Part shown: piece after piece, positions 27,526 through 37,168 of the stretch
Layout of the letters: each line of letters opens with the position of its first letter
How positions within the stretch are numbered: position 1 is the stretch's first letter
From: Leeuwenhoekiella sp.
GTDB lineage: Bacteria; Bacteroidota; Bacteroidia; Flavobacteriales; Flavobacteriaceae
NCBI GenBank assembly: GCA_011050015.1
Contig: DRGP01000044.1
Span: 1-53,351 of the forward strand
Length of the DNA: 53,351 bases
Direction: 5' to 3'
Position numbers and translations under genes: made by a program
Notes under the pieces: model-generated
What the model was told of the DNA's origin: nothing
Seen by the model: the letters and a program-made list of their open reading frames with translations, nothing else
Databases searched by the model: none

Positions 27526-30063
27526 ATGAAACACACCTATAAAATACACGGAATGACCTGCAATGGTTGTCGAAATCACGTAGAAGGAACACTTTCCAAA
27601 GTGAAAGGTGTCTCAAAGGCTACTGTGAATTTAGCAAAAGCTGAAGCTACCATTGAAATGGAATCACATATTCCTATTGAGAAATTCCAAGATGCCCTTA
27701 AAAAAGAAGGTGGTACTTATTCTATCCACAAATCTGGAGAGCGACATCATCAAAACGATACCGCCGGAGTTGATGCTGAGCGTAGTCGAAGTACGAAAGC
27801 AAAAAATGAAAAACCTAAAGGTAAAGGAACTGGCACTTTTTACTGTCCGATGCATTGTGAGGGAGACAAAACATATGAAAAAACTGGAGACTGTCCTGTC
27901 TGCGGAATGGATTTAGTTGAAGAGCAAAATTTATCTGCAAAAACTTCTGAACAATGGACTTGCCCAATGCACCCGGAAATTGTAAAAGATGAACCTGGAG
28001 CCTGCCCAATCTGTGGGATGGACTTAGTCCCAATGGAAGCAGATAGTTCAGCCGAAGAAAAGACCTATAACAAATTACTCAAGAAATTCTGGATTGCAGT
28101 CGCCTTTACCTTACCTATTTTCTTAATCGCAATGAGCGATATGATTCCGAATAATCCGTTATATACGGTAATGAAGCAAAAAAACTGGAACTGGATTCAG
28201 CTTGCACTTTCAATTCCTGTGGTGTTTTATGCTACGTGGATGTTCTTTGAACGTGCCTATAAAAGCATCAAAACCTGGAACCTCAATATGTTTACCCTAA
28301 TCGGCATTGGTGCTGGCGCAGCGTGGTTATTCAGCGTATTCGGTATGCTTTTTCCCGATTTTTTCCCGGCACAGTTCAAAACAGAATCTGGTGCCGTTCA
28401 CGTATATTATGAAGTATCCACTATTATTTTGACCTTGGTGCTCTTGGGTCAGGTTTTGGAAGCACGTGCCCACGGCAAAACCAATTCAGCAATAAAGGAA
28501 TTGCTAAAGCTCGCGCCAAACAAGGCCATACTAGTCAAAGATGGCAAGGAAGAAGAGGTTACGATTGATAGCATTAAATTGGGCGATATCCTACGGGTGA
28601 AACCAGGCGAAAAAATTCCAGTTGATGGCGTGATTTCCGAAGGTAGTACAACGGTCGATGAATCTATGATTACAGGCGAACCTATTCCCGTAAACAAAGC
28701 GGCAAATGACAAAGTTACCAGTGGCACCATCAACGGCAACCAATCTTTTTTGATGAAAGCCGAAAAGGTGGGTGCAGATACCCTACTGTCCCAAATTATC
28801 CAAATGGTCAATAATGCCAGTCGCAGTCGTGCACCAATCCAAAAATTGGCGGATACCGTCTCGGGATATTTTGTACCCATAGTTGTCCTTATTTCCATTA
28901 TCACATTTGTGGTTTGGGCTATTTTTGGTCCGGAACCCGTCTATGTTTATGCCTTTGTAAATGCAATTGCAGTATTGATTATCGCCTGTCCCTGTGCCTT
29001 GGGCTTGGCAACACCAATGTCCATTATGGTCGGTGTTGGTAAGGGCGCACAAAATGGTGTGCTCATAAAAAATGCCGAAGCTTTGGAAAAAATGGACAAG
29101 GTGGATACACTTATTATCGATAAAACAGGAACCATAACAGAAGGCAAACCAACGGTTGAAAAAGTCGGAGCCTTCGGAACTAATTTTTCAGAAAAAGAAG
29201 TGCTTCAATACATCGTTTCCCTAAACAGCAAAAGCGAGCATCCGCTTGCCGAAGCAACTGTAAAATATGGTAAAGAAAAGAATGTTGAGTTTTTGAGCGC
29301 TGAAAAGTTTAGCGCAGTTACCGGAAAAGGTGTTGAAGGAAACATCAACGGGAAAAAAGTGGATTTAGGGAATTCCAAAATGATGGCATACGCCAAGGCT
29401 GAATTAACTTCGGAAATGGAAACCGAAGCACAAAGTTTTCAAAAGCAAGGAAAAACAGTTTCATACCTATCCATCGATTCAAAAGTTGTGGGATATGTTG
29501 TCATTGGCGACAAAATAAAGGCGACCAGCGCCAAAGCGATCAAAGCACTTCAAGACAAAGGTATCGCAGTAATAATGCTTACTGGCGACAATCACGATAC
29601 TGCCCAAGCGGTCGCAAAAGAATTAAATCTTGCTGATTTTAAAGCAGGAATGTTGCCCGAAAACAAACTTCAGGAAGTAGAAAAATTACAGAACAGCGGA
29701 AAAGTTGTAGCAATGGCAGGCGACGGCATCAATGATGCGCCAGCCTTGGCAAAAAGTGATGTTGGTATCGCAATGGGAACAGGAACAGATGTTGCCATTG
29801 AAAGTGCAATGATAACCTTGGTAAAAGGCGATTTGCACGGTATTGTCAAGGCACGGGAATTGAGCGACGGTGTAATGCGTAACATCAAGCAAAACCTATT
29901 TTGGGCTTTAGGATATAACATTTTAGGAATCCCAATCGCAGCAGGTGTTTTGTTCCCTATTTTCGGGTTGTTATTATCACCAATGATAGCGGCTTTGGCA
30001 ATGAGCTTTAGTTCAGTTTCCGTTATTATGAACGCTTTGCGGTTACGTTCGTTAAAACTTTAA
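27526..30063 (+). CDS. copA: Copper-translocating P-type ATPase with HMA and two heavy-metal-binding Cys modules
   Basis: GMTCNGC, FYCPMHCEGDKTYEKTGDCPVCGMDL, WTCPMHPEIVKDEPGACPICGMDL, CPC (IACPCALG), [21 protein letters not shown]. Confidence 0.93.
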   Translation: MKHTYKIHGMTCNGCRNHVEGTLSKVKGVSKATVNLAKAEATIEMESHIPIEKFQDALKKEGGTYSIHKSGERHHQNDTAGVDAERSRSTKAKNEKPKGKGTGTFYCPMHCEGDKTYEKTGDCPVCGMDLVEEQNLSAKTSEQWTCPMHPEIVKDEPGACPICGMDLVPMEADSSAEEKTYNKLLKKFWIAVAFTLPIFLIAMSDMIPNNPLYTVMKQKNWNWIQLALSIPVVFYATWMFFERAYKSIKTWNLNMFTLIGIGAGAAWLFSVFGMLFPDFFPAQFKTESGAVHVYYEVSTIILTLVLLGQVLEARAHGKTNSAIKELLKLAPNKAILVKDGKEEEVTIDSIKLGDILRVKPGEKIPVDGVISEGSTTVDESMITGEPIPVNKAANDKVTSGTINGNQSFLMKAEKVGADTLLSQIIQMVNNASRSRAPIQKLADTVSGYFVPIVVLISIITFVVWAIFGPEPVYVYAFVNAIAVLIIACPCALGLATPMSIMVGVGKGAQNGVLIKNAEALEKMDKVDTLIIDKTGTITEGKPTVEKVGAFGTNFSEKEVLQYIVSLNSKSEHPLAEATVKYGKEKNVEFLSAEKFSAVTGKGVEGNINGKKVDLGNSKMMAYAKAELTSEMETEAQSFQKQGKTVSYLSIDSKVVGYVVIGDKIKATSAKAIKALQDKGIAVIMLTGDNHDTAQAVAKELNLADFKAGMLPENKLQEVEKLQNSGKVVAMAGDGINDAPALAKSDVGIAMGTGTDVAIESAMITLVKGDLHGIVKARELSDGVMRNIKQNLFWALGYNILGIPIAAGVLFPIFGLLLSPMIAALAMSFSSVSVIMNALRLRSLKL

Positions 30064-30065
30064 AG

Positions 30066-30779
30066 ATGGTGAAAAGGAAAACCGCACTAAAAATACGAAA
30101 GACCCACAGATATTTGGGGCTCTTTTTGGGGGTACAGTTCCTGTTTTGGACCATTAGCGGAATGTATTTCAGTTGGACAAACATAGACGACATTCACGGT
30201 GACCAATTCTGTAATTTAGATTACGTGCCCAAAGCCTTTGATGATTTAATAAGTCCTTCACAAATAAACAATCCTGAAGGCATTGGAAGTATCGAAATTA
30301 GGGACATCAACAACGAGCCTTATTACTGGATAAACAATCAAAAATTGTACAGTGCAAAAACTGGGAAAGCAAAAAAAAATATTACGGAAGAAGAGGCCTT
30401 GTCTGTTGCCAAAAACTATATGAAAGATGGTTTGAAAGTCGCCAACATCGAAAAAATAACCGAAGTGGACGACTATCACGAATATCGGGAAAAGCTATTG
30501 CCAGCCTATGTTATTTCATATGATACCGATGAAGCTCTTAATGCTTATGTTTCGGTAACAGACGGAAAATTCCAGACTGTAAGGCATCGAGCGTGGCGTT
30601 GGTTCGACTTTTTATGGATGACCCACACAATGGATTATGACACGCGCGACAATTTCAATACCATTGTATTAAGGGCGTTTTCGCTCTTGGGATTGATTAC
30701 GGTGTTAAGCGGATTCCTGCTGTGGTACACCTCCTCGCCAACCATTAGAAAATTAAAAAAGAAAATAATTAAATCATAA
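30066..30779 (+). CDS. PepSY-associated membrane protein
   Basis: RKTHRYLGLFLGVQFLFWTISGMYFSW; HRAWRWFDFLWMTHTMDYDTRDNFN. Confidence 0.8.
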   Translation: MVKRKTALKIRKTHRYLGLFLGVQFLFWTISGMYFSWTNIDDIHGDQFCNLDYVPKAFDDLISPSQINNPEGIGSIEIRDINNEPYYWINNQKLYSAKTGKAKKNITEEEALSVAKNYMKDGLKVANIEKITEVDDYHEYREKLLPAYVISYDTDEALNAYVSVTDGKFQTVRHRAWRWFDFLWMTHTMDYDTRDNFNTIVLRAFSLLGLITVLSGFLLWYTSSPTIRKLKKKIIKS

Positions 30780-30796
30780 CCAAAAACTCTAAAACA

Positions 30797-31276
30797 ATGA
30801 AAAATTCAAATCAACACACAAACAAAGGCAATTACACAAAATTTATTTTGATGCTTGTCGCATCTTTTATTGCAATGTACATCACGATGTATCTAAATAG
30901 TTATGCGTTAGACCACGTATATTTTAGTTTAACCAGATTCTATATGAGTTGTTTGGGTATTGCAGCAATGGCAGTAATAATGTGGTTTTTTATGCGGAAA
31001 ATGTATCAAAACAAGAAAAAGAACATCGCTATTTTATTAGGTAGCTTGGTGCTATTTTTAGGCGCACTTGGTTTGGTTAGGGCACAAAGCCCAATCATTG
31101 GCGATATTCTGTGGATGAAAGCAATGATTCCCCATCACTCAATTGCAATTTTAACAAGTGAAAGAGCCGATATCAAAGACCCTGAAGTGCGCAAACTGGC
31201 TGATGATATTATCAAAGCACAACGTAAAGAAATTGGAGAAATGAAAGCAATGATAAAGCGTTTGCAAGCAGAATAA
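30797..31276 (+). CDS. DUF305 domain membrane protein
   Basis: LWMKAMIPHHSIAILTSERADIKDPEVRKLADDIIKAQRKEIGEMKAMI. Confidence 0.85.
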   Translation: MKNSNQHTNKGNYTKFILMLVASFIAMYITMYLNSYALDHVYFSLTRFYMSCLGIAAMAVIMWFFMRKMYQNKKKNIAILLGSLVLFLGALGLVRAQSPIIGDILWMKAMIPHHSIAILTSERADIKDPEVRKLADDIIKAQRKEIGEMKAMIKRLQAE

Positions 31277-31293
31277 TAATAATTACCAAAACC

Positions 31294-31320
31294 TAACTGG
31301 TCTTAAAATCTGTTGGGTTT
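31294..31320 (+). terminator. Possible imperfect hairpin terminator
   Basis: AACCTAACTGGT-CTTAAA-ATCTGTTGGGTTTT. Confidence 0.45.
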
Positions 31321-31344
31321 TATAAAGAAATAAAAAAATATACT

Positions 31345-33129
31345 ATGAAAAAATACATCATTTATACCGCAATTTTAGCCATAGGATTGGTCTTGGGCTA
31401 TGTCTTTTTTGGCCCTTCTGCGGAAGGTTCCGTAAACAGCAAGAAAGTAACAGATTTGAGCGAAGACGTTAACCACTCCGAAGAACATCAAATGTGGACC
31501 TGTTCAATGCACCCACAGATTATGCAACCAGAACCTGGCGACTGCCCAATATGCGGTATGGATTTAATTCCCGCCGAAACTGGTGCGGAAGGGCTTGCAA
31601 TGAACGAAATAAAAATGAGCGACAATGCAATGGCACTGGCGAATATCCAAACTACAATTGTAGGAAATATTTCAGGAACCGACGATAACAAAATAACACT
31701 TTCCGGAAAAATAATGGCCAACGAAGAAGCCAATGCGGTACAGGCAAGCTATTTTGAAGGACGTATTGAAAAGTTGAATGTCAATTTCACGGGCGAAGAA
31801 GTACGAAAAGGACAGTTGTTGGCAACGATTTATGCACCAACGCTCGTTGCTGCCCAACAAGAACTTTTAACTGCTTCTGACCTGAAAGAATCACAACCAG
31901 GTTTATACAAAGCAGTTCGAAACAAATTAAAATTGTGGAAACTTTCTGAAAGCCAAATAGACCAAATAGAAAGTTCTGGCAAGGTGCGGGAAAATTTTCC
32001 GATTTATGCAACTGTTTCAGGCACCGTTTCCCAAAAAATGGCAGAAGAAGGCGACTATGTAAAACAAGGCCAGCCCATTGTTAAAGTAAGTGATTTGGGT
32101 ACTGTTTGGGCAATGTTTGACGCCTACGAAAGACAAATCTCGCAACTAAAGGAAGGTCAAAAGGTAACAATCACTAGTAACGCTTATCCCAATAAAGAAT
32201 TTGAAGCATCAGTTTCATTTATCGACCCTACTTTGAATACAAAGTCCAGAACTGTTTCAGTGCGCGCCACATTGAACAATAAGGAAAATCTATTAAAACC
32301 AGGAATGTTCGTAACCGCAAAAGTGGCAATGACAAAAGGCAATACTATGGAAATTGCGATAAGCATACCTGCAACGGCAGTAATGTGGACAGGCGAGCGC
32401 TCATTGGTGTACGTAAAGACCAATCCCAATGAACCCGTTTTTGAAATGCAAGAAGTGACTTTGGGAACGAAAAATGGTGAGAACTATACCATTATCGAAG
32501 GGCTTTCTAACGGCGATGAAGTGGTAACCAACGGAACATTTACCGTAGATGCCGCTGCACAGTTACAAGGAAAAAAATCTATGATGAATGCATCAGGTGG
32601 TAAAACAATGACAGGTCACGAAGGGCATTTGGGAATGGAAAATTTAAACAACACAGTTGATGCCGCCAAGCGTATGGATGTAGCTTCCAAATTCCAAGAG
32701 CAGCTCAAAACAGTTTTTGATGATTATATTATGCTTAAAACAGCATTGACAAACGACCAAAGTGAAAAAGCAAAAACGGCCGCACAGACCTTACAGAAAA
32801 GTTTAACACAAGTTGACCTTGCTTTGCTAAAGGATAAAAATGCGAATAACCACTGGGCGCAACTTGAAAAAGAATTGAAGGCTTCCTCAAATGAAATTGC
32901 CCAGACATCCGATATTAAAACCCAGAGAAATCATTTTATCAGTCTTTCAGCACACCTCATAAATGCAATGAAAGCGTTTGGCATCAACCAAGAAATTTAC
33001 ATAGATTTTTGTCCAATGGCAAATAATAATGAAGGCGCATATTGGTTGAGCACGGAAAAAGAAATACAAAATCCCTACTACGGACAAGCAATGCTAAACT
33101 GTGGTGAAGTAACAGAAACCGTACAATAG
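31345..33129 (+). CDS. cusB: CusB-type RND periplasmic adaptor with N-terminal metal-binding module and C-terminal DUF3347 domain
   Basis: MWTCSMHPQIMQPEPGDCPICGMDLIP; membrane-fusion protein core; C-terminal FCPMANNNEGAYWLS...NPYYGQAMLNCGE. Confidence 0.9.
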   Translation: MKKYIIYTAILAIGLVLGYVFFGPSAEGSVNSKKVTDLSEDVNHSEEHQMWTCSMHPQIMQPEPGDCPICGMDLIPAETGAEGLAMNEIKMSDNAMALANIQTTIVGNISGTDDNKITLSGKIMANEEANAVQASYFEGRIEKLNVNFTGEEVRKGQLLATIYAPTLVAAQQELLTASDLKESQPGLYKAVRNKLKLWKLSESQIDQIESSGKVRENFPIYATVSGTVSQKMAEEGDYVKQGQPIVKVSDLGTVWAMFDAYERQISQLKEGQKVTITSNAYPNKEFEASVSFIDPTLNTKSRTVSVRATLNNKENLLKPGMFVTAKVAMTKGNTMEIAISIPATAVMWTGERSLVYVKTNPNEPVFEMQEVTLGTKNGENYTIIEGLSNGDEVVTNGTFTVDAAAQLQGKKSMMNASGGKTMTGHEGHLGMENLNNTVDAAKRMDVASKFQEQLKTVFDDYIMLKTALTNDQSEKAKTAAQTLQKSLTQVDLALLKDKNANNHWAQLEKELKASSNEIAQTSDIKTQRNHFISLSAHLINAMKAFGINQEIYIDFCPMANNNEGAYWLSTEKEIQNPYYGQAMLNCGEVTETVQ

Positions 33130-33193
33130 TTTAAAACTATACTTAATTGGGTAGTTTAAATTAGTCATCTTGATTTTTTGAAGGAGAACGAGG

Positions 33194-33370
33194 ATGAGTG
33201 AGAGTAGAAGAAATAGAAGAAAAAATGACAGAAAGAAACATCAGCCTAAAAGTGATATTCCAAAAAAAGATAAAATTATAGCTTTAGTTGTGATAGTATT
33301 GATTTTTGTAGTTGCTGCAACAGCTGCCGTTTATTATTCTCTATACAAATCTGGATTAAAATTATTTTGA
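33194..33370 (+). CDS. Small basic single-TM protein (58 aa)
   Basis: MSESRRNRRKNDRKKHQPKSDIPKKDKIIALVVIVLIFVVAATAAVYYSLYKSGLKLF; preceded by AAGGAGAACGAGG; not in the ORF track. Confidence 0.5.
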   Translation: MSESRRNRRKNDRKKHQPKSDIPKKDKIIALVVIVLIFVVAATAAVYYSLYKSGLKLF

Positions 33371-33382
33371 AACAAGTACTAT

Positions 33383-33949
33383 ATGAATGAGACTATCCAT
33401 ATTAAAAATATGGTCTGCCCAAGATGTATCTCAGCAGTTTCCAATATTTTGGAACAACTTAAAATACTGTATGTTTCTATAAAATTGGGGGAGGTTAAAT
33501 TAGTTTCATCGTTAAGTCCCAACACAAAAAATAGTCTTTCCAAAGCGCTTCAAAATTCAGGTTTTAGTTTGATTGACGACCGTAAAAGTCAACTTATTGA
33601 ACAAATGAAAACATTGGTTGTAGATAAAATCCATCATTCTTCCGAGGAGCTCGATTTCAAATGGGCAGATATTGTTACAGGCGAACTTCACTTGGACTAC
33701 AAATATTTAAGTTCACTTTTTTCGTCGGTAGAAAATATTACGTTCGAGCAGTACATCATAAACCAGAAAATTGAACGTGTTAAAGAACTTATAGTTTACG
33801 ATGAATTAACCTTGAGTGAAATAGCATTTAAACTTCATTATAGTAGTGTTGCATACTTAAGCAATCAATTTAAAAAGGTTACAGGAATGACACCTACACA
33901 GTTTAAAAAAAGCACAAATCAGAATCGTAAATATTTGGATAAAATATGA
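33383..33949 (+). CDS. HMA-like N-terminal + AraC-type HTH C-terminal regulator
   Basis: HIKNMVCPRCISAVSNIL; C-terminal IERVKELIVYDELTLSEIAFKLHYSSVAYLSNQFKKVTGMTPTQFK. Confidence 0.88.
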   Translation: MNETIHIKNMVCPRCISAVSNILEQLKILYVSIKLGEVKLVSSLSPNTKNSLSKALQNSGFSLIDDRKSQLIEQMKTLVVDKIHHSSEELDFKWADIVTGELHLDYKYLSSLFSSVENITFEQYIINQKIERVKELIVYDELTLSEIAFKLHYSSVAYLSNQFKKVTGMTPTQFKKSTNQNRKYLDKI

Positions 33950-33970
33950 TGTTAAATTCTGTTAATCCGA

Positions 33971-34003
33971 AAATTTTACAAATCATTCGGCATATTTTAT
34001 AAC
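33971..34003 (+). promoter_or_regulatory. Candidate copper-regulator operator (copy 1)
   Basis: AAATTTTACAAATCATTCGGCATATTTTATAAC; 25/33 identical to 34574..34606; upstream of Csp-like gene. Confidence 0.45.
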
Positions 34004-34092
34004 AAAAAACGATATTACATACATTAAATTGTCTTTAGTAATATCCGCTATAGTAGTGGACTATTTTTAACAATTTAAATTCTAATATATTT

Positions 34093-34413
34093 ATGAAAAA
34101 TTCAAAATTAATCGAAGCTTTAAACAATTGTGTAGCACATTGTAATTACTGTGCAGATGCTTGTCTTGGCGAAGAAAACGTCAAGATGATGGTAGATTGT
34201 ATAAGAACTGATAGGGCTTGTGCTGCAATCTGTAGTGCAACAGCAAATTTGCTTGCGTCAAATTATAAAGATGTTAGAGGTATGGTAGAACAATGCCGTG
34301 ATATCTGTAAAAAATGCGCTGATGTATGTGCCAAGCACGACCACAAACACTGTCAAGAATGTGCAGATGCCTGTAGAAAATGTGAGGAAGCTTGTAACGA
34401 ATATTTAAAATAA
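34093..34413 (+). CDS. Four-helix-bundle copper-storage-like (Csp/DUF326) Cys-rich protein
   Basis: Repeated CxxxC/CxxC: NCVAHCNYCADAC...CIRTDRACAAIC...CRDICKKCADVCAKHDHKHCQECADACRKCEEAC. Confidence 0.88.
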   Translation: MKNSKLIEALNNCVAHCNYCADACLGEENVKMMVDCIRTDRACAAICSATANLLASNYKDVRGMVEQCRDICKKCADVCAKHDHKHCQECADACRKCEEACNEYLK

Positions 34414-34467
34414 TACAACTTATCTCAATTCATTATAGTGAGGTGCAACAACCTCAAATTCCGAAAG

Positions 34468-34495
34468 GCTACAACTCACATTGTAGTCTTTTGTT
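34468..34495 (+). terminator. Hairpin terminator after the Csp-like gene
   Basis: GGCTACAA-CTCACA-TTGTAGTC then TTTTGTTTT. Confidence 0.5.
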
Positions 34496-34573
34496 TTATA
34501 AAAAATCGGGTATAAGTTATCTTGTTTGTATCGGAAACTTGGGAAAATTACATATTGGTGACCCTTAACAAGC

Positions 34574-34606
34574 AAATTCTACAATTCATTCAGCATATAA
34601 CGTAAT
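34574..34606 (+). promoter_or_regulatory. Candidate copper-regulator operator (copy 2)
   Basis: AAATTCTACAATTCATTCAGCATATAACGTAAT; matches 33971..34003; upstream of the second Cu-ATPase. Confidence 0.45.
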
Positions 34607-34647
34607 ATATTAAAAACTTTAAATCCTAAAATTTGTGATGTATTAAG

Positions 34648-36918
34648 ATGAATACGATTATGGAGACAATCAACATATTTGAAACCAAAGAAAAGAAGCA
34701 AAAACAGGGAATAAAAGAATCATTTCCTGTTACGGGAATGACCTGCGCATCGTGTGCAGCGAGCGTTGAATCTGTTTTAAAACACACAGAAGGAGTGTTT
34801 GATGCCAGCGTCAATTTCGCTAATAGTTCTGTTCTTGTGGAATACGACAAAGCGTTGAGTCCTAATCAACTTCAAAATGCACTTCGCGAGGTAGGCTATG
34901 ATATTATTATAGATACAGAAAATCCTTCGGAAGTACAACAAGAACTTCAGCAAAAACATTATCAGGACATAAAAAGCCGTACTATCTGGTCGGCTATACT
35001 TACGCTACCCATTTTTGTATTAGGAATGTTTTTTATGCAATGGGAACCAGGTAAGTGGATTTCTTTGGTGTTAACTTTTCCAATTCTTTTTTGGTTCGGT
35101 CGTAGCTTTTTCATCAATGCTTTCAAGCAAGCCAAACACGGTAAAGCAAATATGGATACCTTGGTAGCTTTGAGCACAGGAATCGCTTTTATCTTTAGTG
35201 TATTCAATACCTTTTTTCCAGAATCTTGGTTGAGTCGTGGTATTGAACCTCACGTTTATTATGAAGCGGCTACGGTAATTATAACCTTTATTTCCTTGGG
35301 GAAACTATTGGAAGAAAAGGCAAAATCCAATACGTCTTCAGCCATCAAAAAATTAATGGGTCTTCAGCCTAAAACCCTTAAAATCATTGAGAATGGAGAA
35401 GAAAAGGAAATTCCTATTTCATCCGTGCAAGTTGGCCAGACCATTTTGGTGCGTCCCGGAGAAAAGATTCCTGTGGATGGAGAAGTTTCCAAGGGAAGCT
35501 CGTATGTAGATGAAAGTATGATTACGGGAGAACCTGTTCCAGTAGAAAAATCAACTGATGAAAAAGTATTTGCAGGCACGGTAAATCAAAAAGGGAGCTT
35601 TCAATTTACTGCCGAAAAAGTAGGTGGAGAAACCTTACTATCACAAATCATTAAAATGGTTCAGGAAGCTCAAGGAAGCAAGGCGCCTGTTCAGAAACTG
35701 GTCGATAAAATTGCTGGAATATTTGTTCCCGTTGTGTTGGCTATTTCCATTATTACCTTTATTGTATGGATATCAATTGGAGGCGATAATGGTTTTTCAC
35801 AAGCCTTATTAACTTCTGTAGCCGTGTTGGTTATCGCTTGTCCTTGCGCATTGGGATTGGCCACACCTACTGCCATTATGGTGGGTATCGGTAAAGGCGC
35901 TGAAAATAATATTTTGATAAAGGATGCCGAAAGTTTAGAGCTTGGCCATAAAGTGAATGCAGTAATCCTTGATAAAACGGGTACGATTACTGAAGGAAAA
36001 CCTTTGGTAACCGACATACTTTGGAAGGACAAGCTTGAAAATCAGAACGATTACAAGGAAATTCTTTTGGCTATCGAAGCACAGTCAGAACATCCCTTGG
36101 CAGGGGCTGTAGTCAACCACTTAAAAGATGAAAATGTTGAACAAACTGAAATGGCTTCCTTCGAAAGTATCACAGGAAAGGGGGTAAAAGCTCAAACAGA
36201 AAATGGTTCAAAATACTATGTTGGAAACCATAAGCTAATGGTTGAAAAGAATATTCAAATCGACGCTTCCTTAATGCAAACGGCAGAAAGTCTCGAAGAG
36301 CAGGCTAAAACGGTCATTTTCTTTGGCAATGAAAAACAAGTGCTGGCGATACTCGCCATTGCTGACAAGATTAAAGAAACTTCAAAAAAAGCTATAGAAA
36401 CACTTCAAGACAGAGGCATCGAAGTCTATATGCTTACTGGAGATAACAATAAAACCGCATCTGCTGTCGCAAAACAAGTAGGAATAACAAATTACCAAGG
36501 AGAAGTGATGCCTTCACAGAAAGCAGCTTTTGTTGAAAAATTGCAAGCTGATGGAAAGATAGTCGCAATGGTGGGCGATGGTATCAACGATTCGCACGCT
36601 TTGGCACAGGCCAATGTAAGTATAGCAATGGGTAAAGGGTCTGATATAGCAATGGACGTCGCGAAAATGACATTGATAACGTCAGATTTGCAATCTATTC
36701 CCAAAGCTTTGGAACTATCGAAAAGAACCGTGTTGGGCATACGTCAGAATCTATTTTGGGCATTCATTTATAATCTTATTGGTATTCCAATTGCAGCAGG
36801 CGTTTTGTATCCCGTAAATGGATTTTTATTGGACCCAATGATTGCGGGAATGGCAATGGCTTTCAGTAGCGTATCTGTAGTTCTAAATAGTTTAAGGCTT
36901 AAAGGAGTAAAACTTTAA
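34648..36918 (+). CDS. copA: Copper-translocating P-type ATPase
   Basis: [39 protein letters not shown]. Confidence 0.94.
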   Translation: MNTIMETINIFETKEKKQKQGIKESFPVTGMTCASCAASVESVLKHTEGVFDASVNFANSSVLVEYDKALSPNQLQNALREVGYDIIIDTENPSEVQQELQQKHYQDIKSRTIWSAILTLPIFVLGMFFMQWEPGKWISLVLTFPILFWFGRSFFINAFKQAKHGKANMDTLVALSTGIAFIFSVFNTFFPESWLSRGIEPHVYYEAATVIITFISLGKLLEEKAKSNTSSAIKKLMGLQPKTLKIIENGEEKEIPISSVQVGQTILVRPGEKIPVDGEVSKGSSYVDESMITGEPVPVEKSTDEKVFAGTVNQKGSFQFTAEKVGGETLLSQIIKMVQEAQGSKAPVQKLVDKIAGIFVPVVLAISIITFIVWISIGGDNGFSQALLTSVAVLVIACPCALGLATPTAIMVGIGKGAENNILIKDAESLELGHKVNAVILDKTGTITEGKPLVTDILWKDKLENQNDYKEILLAIEAQSEHPLAGAVVNHLKDENVEQTEMASFESITGKGVKAQTENGSKYYVGNHKLMVEKNIQIDASLMQTAESLEEQAKTVIFFGNEKQVLAILAIADKIKETSKKAIETLQDRGIEVYMLTGDNNKTASAVAKQVGITNYQGEVMPSQKAAFVEKLQADGKIVAMVGDGINDSHALAQANVSIAMGKGSDIAMDVAKMTLITSDLQSIPKALELSKRTVLGIRQNLFWAFIYNLIGIPIAAGVLYPVNGFLLDPMIAGMAMAFSSVSVVLNSLRLKGVKL

Positions 36919-36941
36919 TATTAATTATAAATTCAAATACA

Positions 36942-37154
36942 ATGAAAACTTTAAAATTTAAAACAAATATCAATTGTGGTGGTTGTGTATCAAAAGTGAC
37001 CCCTTTTTTAAACAAGCAAGAAGGTGTCGAAAGTTGGGAAGTGGATACCGCTAATCCTGATAAAATTTTAACCATAGAAAGCGATGGTGCTTCAGAAGAA
37101 GATGTAAAGGCTACCTTGCAAAAGGTAGGCTTTAAAGCGGAACCTGTAGATTAA
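36942..37154 (+). CDS. HMA-domain metallochaperone-like protein (CopZ-like)
   Basis: FKTNINCGGCVSKVTPFLNKQEGVESWEVD; 70 aa. Confidence 0.85.
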   Translation: MKTLKFKTNINCGGCVSKVTPFLNKQEGVESWEVDTANPDKILTIESDGASEEDVKATLQKVGFKAEPVD

Positions 37155-37168
37155 TACCTCGCTATAAT

